NCBI RefSeq assembly: GCF_001870735.1
Contig: NZ_MORL01000001.1
Span: 62,001-126,000 of the forward strand
Origin: Arsenicibacter rosenii
GTDB lineage: Bacteria; Bacteroidota; Bacteroidia; Cytophagales; Spirosomataceae
Reading direction: 5' to 3'
DNA length: 64,000 bases
The notes below the pieces were generated by a model. That model was not told where the DNA came from. It searched no databases and worked only from the letters and a program-made list of their open reading frames with translations. This document shows positions 61,406-64,000 of this stretch, piece by piece; position 1 is the stretch's first letter, and every line of letters begins with the position of its first letter. The position numbers were made by a program, and so were the translations under genes.

Positions 61406-62983
61406 TCAGTGCACTTCTTCGACGGCACCGGCCGTTTTTCCGGCTTTCAGTCTGGTCAACAGAATACCCGCCAGAAAAATGGTCAGTGTACCGACCACCA
61501 TGATCATGTTCTGGTGCAGCGGATTCCGCAGGGCTGCATACTCGTCGGGAAGCTGTGTCGAGAACGTCATCCAGATAATCACCAGAATGCCAATGAGCGT
61601 AGCCGTCAGGGCTTCGGTATTACGGGTGTTTTTCGAGATCATTCCCAGCAGGAATAAGCCAAGCATCCCCCCCGCAAAAATGCCCGACAGCATCCACCAG
61701 ACGTCGAGTACGCTTTTAACGCCGATCATGGCGATGCCGGTAACCATTCCCAGTAGCCCGAAGCCGGTGGTAGCGATATACAGCAACCGGAGCGATTTTT
61801 TCTCCGACATGGCCGGGTCAATATACCGCTGATAGATATCGAGCGAAAAGACGGTGGCCGATGCATTCATTCCCGAGCTGATGGTACTCATGGCTGCCGA
61901 CATAATGGCTGCTACAATCAGCCCGACCATGCCCGCCGGTACTTTGTTGACCATAAAATGCGGCATTACCTTATCGCCGTAGTCGCCTGGTTTCAGCGTG
62001 GCTGCCAGCTGGCGGATAGCGTCGGGTGTACCGTTCGGCAGTTTTTCGCCCGCCACCTGCATCCGGACCGCATCCATCAGCTCCGGATTGCTCTGGTAGT
62101 AGGCATACAGCGCGGAGCCAATCACGAAAAACATCAGCGAGGCCGGAATATAGAGGTAGACACACAGCCAGACCGAACCGGCGGCTTCTTGCCGCGATGT
62201 GGTCGTATGGTAGCGCTGGATGTAGTTCTGGTCCATCCCGAAGTTGTTGAGGTTCATGAAGAAACCATACAACAGCACCACCCAGAAGGTGGCCTGCGTG
62301 AAATCAGGGGAGAAGCTGCCGAGGCTGAATTTGTCTTCTGCCTTGCCAATGGCAATGATTTTGCTGACGCCGCCATCCAGTCCGTCGACGACCAGCCAGA
62401 GAATCAGCAGGGCACCGGCGGTTTTAATGACACCCTGGACAACTTCCGTCCAGATGACGGCTTCCATGCCGCCCATGACCGTGTAGAGGATGATACAAAG
62501 CCCGACTACGACCATGATGGTGGCCATCGGATAGCCCGTCAGTGCCTGTAAACTCAGGGCAATGCCGAAAAAAATCGACCCCATCCGCGCCAGCTGGGTC
62601 AGCAGAAAGCAAACCACGGCATAGGTACGCGCCCAGGCCCCGAAGCGGTGTTCGAGGTGGGTATAGGCCGATACTTCGCCTGTGCTGCGGTAAAACGGAA
62701 TAAAATACCGCGTGGCTACCCAGGCTGCCAGAGGCATCGACAGACTGAATACAAACGAGTTCCAGTTGCCGCCAAAGGCCTTGCCAGGGACACCCAGAAA
62801 GGTGTTGCTGCTCAGAAACGTAGCATAAATCGACAGGCCAATTGCCCAGCCCGGAATTTTTCCCGATGCCGTCGTAAACTGATCGGCATTTTTATTCTTA
62901 CGGGAAAAATACGCGCCAACGGCAACCATGGCAACCAGATAGACAAGAATTACCAGCAGGTCTATGATCGGAAGGGTTTTCAA
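61406..62983 (-). CDS. Sodium:solute symporter (SSS family)
   Basis: This 525-residue transporter has about 13-14 membrane helices and the SSS family pattern: LVYLVAMVAVGAYFSRKNKN, ASGKIPGWAIGLSIYATFLS, NTFLGVPGKAFGGNW, LYTVMGGMEAVIWTEVVQG and MSAAMSTISSGMNASATVFS (sodium site). It probably brings in a sugar, sugar acid or related solute. The start is a TTG at 62983: an in-frame TAA lies four codons upstream and no ATG precedes the first helix. It is the first gene of the minus-strand cluster and gives the cluster its likely substrate uptake. Confidence 0.92.
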   Translation of the reverse strand: MKTLPIIDLLVILVYLVAMVAVGAYFSRKNKNADQFTTASGKIPGWAIGLSIYATFLSSNTFLGVPGKAFGGNWNSFVFSLSMPLAAWVATRYFIPFYRSTGEVSAYTHLEHRFGAWARTYAVVCFLLTQLARMGSIFFGIALSLQALTGYPMATIMVVVGLCIILYTVMGGMEAVIWTEVVQGVIKTAGALLILWLVVDGLDGGVSKIIAIGKAEDKFSLGSFSPDFTQATFWVVLLYGFFMNLNNFGMDQNYIQRYHTTTSRQEAAGSVWLCVYLYIPASLMFFVIGSALYAYYQSNPELMDAVRMQVAGEKLPNGTPDAIRQLAATLKPGDYGDKVMPHFMVNKVPAGMVGLIVAAIMSAAMSTISSGMNASATVFSLDIYQRYIDPAMSEKKSLRLLYIATTGFGLLGMVTGIAMIGVKSVLDVWWMLSGIFAGGMLGLFLLGMISKNTRNTEALTATLIGILVIIWMTFSTQLPDEYAALRNPLHQNMIMVVGTLTIFLAGILLTRLKAGKTAGAVEEVH

Positions 62984-63340
62984 GGATCCAGGGGGTTAAT
63001 GTGTATGTTATATTCCTAAAAGGCCGTTGACCGGTCTGACTTAACCAATGGTTTACCAAAAAGGCACTAAGAACCCGGGAAACACAAAGACGTTCACTAC
63101 AGGATCAACTAACAGTCTTTGTGGGTCTTCGTCTCTTCCCGTCTTCGTGGTTTGAAACAGAAATGCCTTCGTGGTATTACGATATACGCCGCAAATCTTT
63201 TTTCAGACTATTAAAATCCACCGATAATTCACTTTTCACAGTAGCCTATCGCAAACGGCCTGCCGTACTATTAGCGAAATTAAAAACGGCAGTCCGGTAG
63301 CGGCCGGCTGATACTCAACCACGTTAAACGAGGTATACAC
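62984..63340. other. Divergent region with a degenerate inverted repeat
   Basis: This 357-base gap between the divergent symporter and aldolase genes includes a mosaic inverted repeat at about 63054-63178: CACAAAGAC at 63083-63091 is inverted at 63115-63123, and ACCAAAAAGGC is mirrored by GCCTTCGTGGT. It resembles a common intergenic repeat style (GGCACTAAGAAC / CTTCGTGGTTT). Closer to the aldolase, CTGCCGT at 63260-63266 pairs with ACGGCAG at 63286-63292. No open frame of note was found. Confidence 0.5.
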
Positions 63341-64000
63341 ATGAAAAATGACCATAACATGTCGTTACTGGAAAAAATAAAATCGGGGCGGCCAGTGTAT
63401 GGAACCTGTATTACCTCACCGGCACCCATGTGGCCGGCTGTGGCCCGGCGGGCAGGACTGGATTTTGTCTTTCTGGACACAGAACACATCCCGTTAGGAC
63501 GGGTGGAGCTGACTCAGTTAAGTCAGGCGTTTAAAGCGATGGGGATCACGCCCATTGTGCGCATTCCCGAGCCAAACCCCTTTCTGGCGTGTCAGGCCAT
63601 TGACGGAGGAGCGGTGGGAGTCGTTGCCCCATACCTCGAAACGGTTGATCAGGTGATGGAACTGGTGGGGGCCACCAAATACCGGCCGCTCAAAGGGGAG
63701 CTGCTGACGCGGTACCTGTATAATCAGGAACCCATGCCTGCCGGACTGGCAGACTATGTCGCTGCTTACAACGCCGGTCAGCTGTGCATCGCCAATATCG
63801 AAAGTGTACCGGCTCTCGAACGCCTTGATGACCTGTTAAGCGTGAACGGCCTGGACGGGGTGTTTATCGGACCCCATGATTTGTCGATCAGCCTTGGCTT
63901 GCCGGAACAATACGATCACCCGGTTTTTGAGGACGCCGTCCGGCTCATCATTCAGAAATCGAAGCAGTACGGGCTTGCCGTGGGAATCCATTTCTCCCTG
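63341..64000 (+). CDS. HpcH/HpaI aldolase family protein (cut by window end)
   Basis: The gene starts at the ATG at 63341 (or 63359, MSLLEKIKSG) and is open to the window end, 220 codons. It shows the HpcH/HpaI aldolase pattern: YGTCITSPAPMWPAVARRAG, LDFVFLDTEHIPLGR, PIVRIPEPNPF (catalytic-site Arg), GAVGVVAPYLET, CIANIES (metal-binding Glu region) and VFIGPHDLSISLGLP (metal-binding Asp). These class II aldolases cleave 4-hydroxy-2-oxo acids to pyruvate and an aldehyde. It is divergent from the symporter of the sugar-acid-like cluster and may carry out its last step. Confidence 0.9.
   Translation, partial: MKNDHNMSLLEKIKSGRPVYGTCITSPAPMWPAVARRAGLDFVFLDTEHIPLGRVELTQLSQAFKAMGITPIVRIPEPNPFLACQAIDGGAVGVVAPYLETVDQVMELVGATKYRPLKGELLTRYLYNQEPMPAGLADYVAAYNAGQLCIANIESVPALERLDDLLSVNGLDGVFIGPHDLSISLGLPEQYDHPVFEDAVRLIIQKSKQYGLAVGIHFSL

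Noticed and set aside
29009-63283. Shared 13-mer TTAGCGAAATTAA at 29009-29021 and 63271-63283
   Set aside because: Two copies of an AT-rich 13-mer with different surroundings are not enough to claim a shared regulatory site.

Overview
The window comes from a member of the Bacteroidota, most likely a Spirosoma-like genus of the Cytophagales. This is inferred from four SusC/SusD outer-membrane pairs, a FecR anti-sigma protein with a C-terminal DUF4974-like part, an AraC regulator of the XylR type, large secreted Ig-repeat proteins, moderate GC content and weak ribosome binding sites. No rRNA, tRNA, CRISPR array, insertion sequence or phage gene was recognised.

Left part (1-6,600): a secreted protein of unknown role, a divergent HxlR regulator/DoxX pair sharing a likely operator, and a 1,247-residue secreted protein with ten tandem Ig-like domains and a probable type IX secretion tail.

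Region 6,577-28,997 is one plus-strand block: FecR, three SusC/SusD pairs (the second and third are paralogues; only the second SusC has an STN signalling domain), then a neutral-ceramidase-like hydrolase, a PqaA-like hydrolase, a purple-acid-phosphatase-like enzyme and a glycerophosphodiester phosphodiesterase. These enzymes act on amides and phosphoesters rather than glycosides, so the block may scavenge lipids or phosphodiesters; this is an inference.

Region 29,000-38,300 holds a small zinc-ribbon membrane protein, a single-domain response regulator, an unrecognised polytopic membrane protein, a DegT/DnrJ-type aminotransferase with a large glycosidase-like protein, a small membrane protein, and a divergent pair of a PQQ-type sugar dehydrogenase and a ThuA-domain protein.

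Region 38,300-44,700 looks like an N-acetylhexosamine locus: GH20 hexosaminidase, FucP/NagP-like transporter and XylR-type regulator on the minus strand, with a divergent NagX/HGSNAT-like membrane acetyltransferase. A 1,715-residue secreted protein with alternating Ig-like modules follows (44,955-50,102). A minus-strand SusC, SusD and PHP/PI-PLC fusion enzyme come next (50,175-56,908).

Region 57,410-64,000 is a probable sugar or sugar-acid catabolic cassette: sodium symporter, HPS/KGPDC-type decarboxylase family protein, medium-chain and short-chain dehydrogenases and a TIM-barrel isomerase on the minus strand, with a divergent HpcH/HpaI aldolase cut by the window end. Almost every gap in this cassette is filled with repetitive palindromic or AGAGYGAAAGA-type DNA. 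Several other repeat families sit between genes elsewhere in the window.
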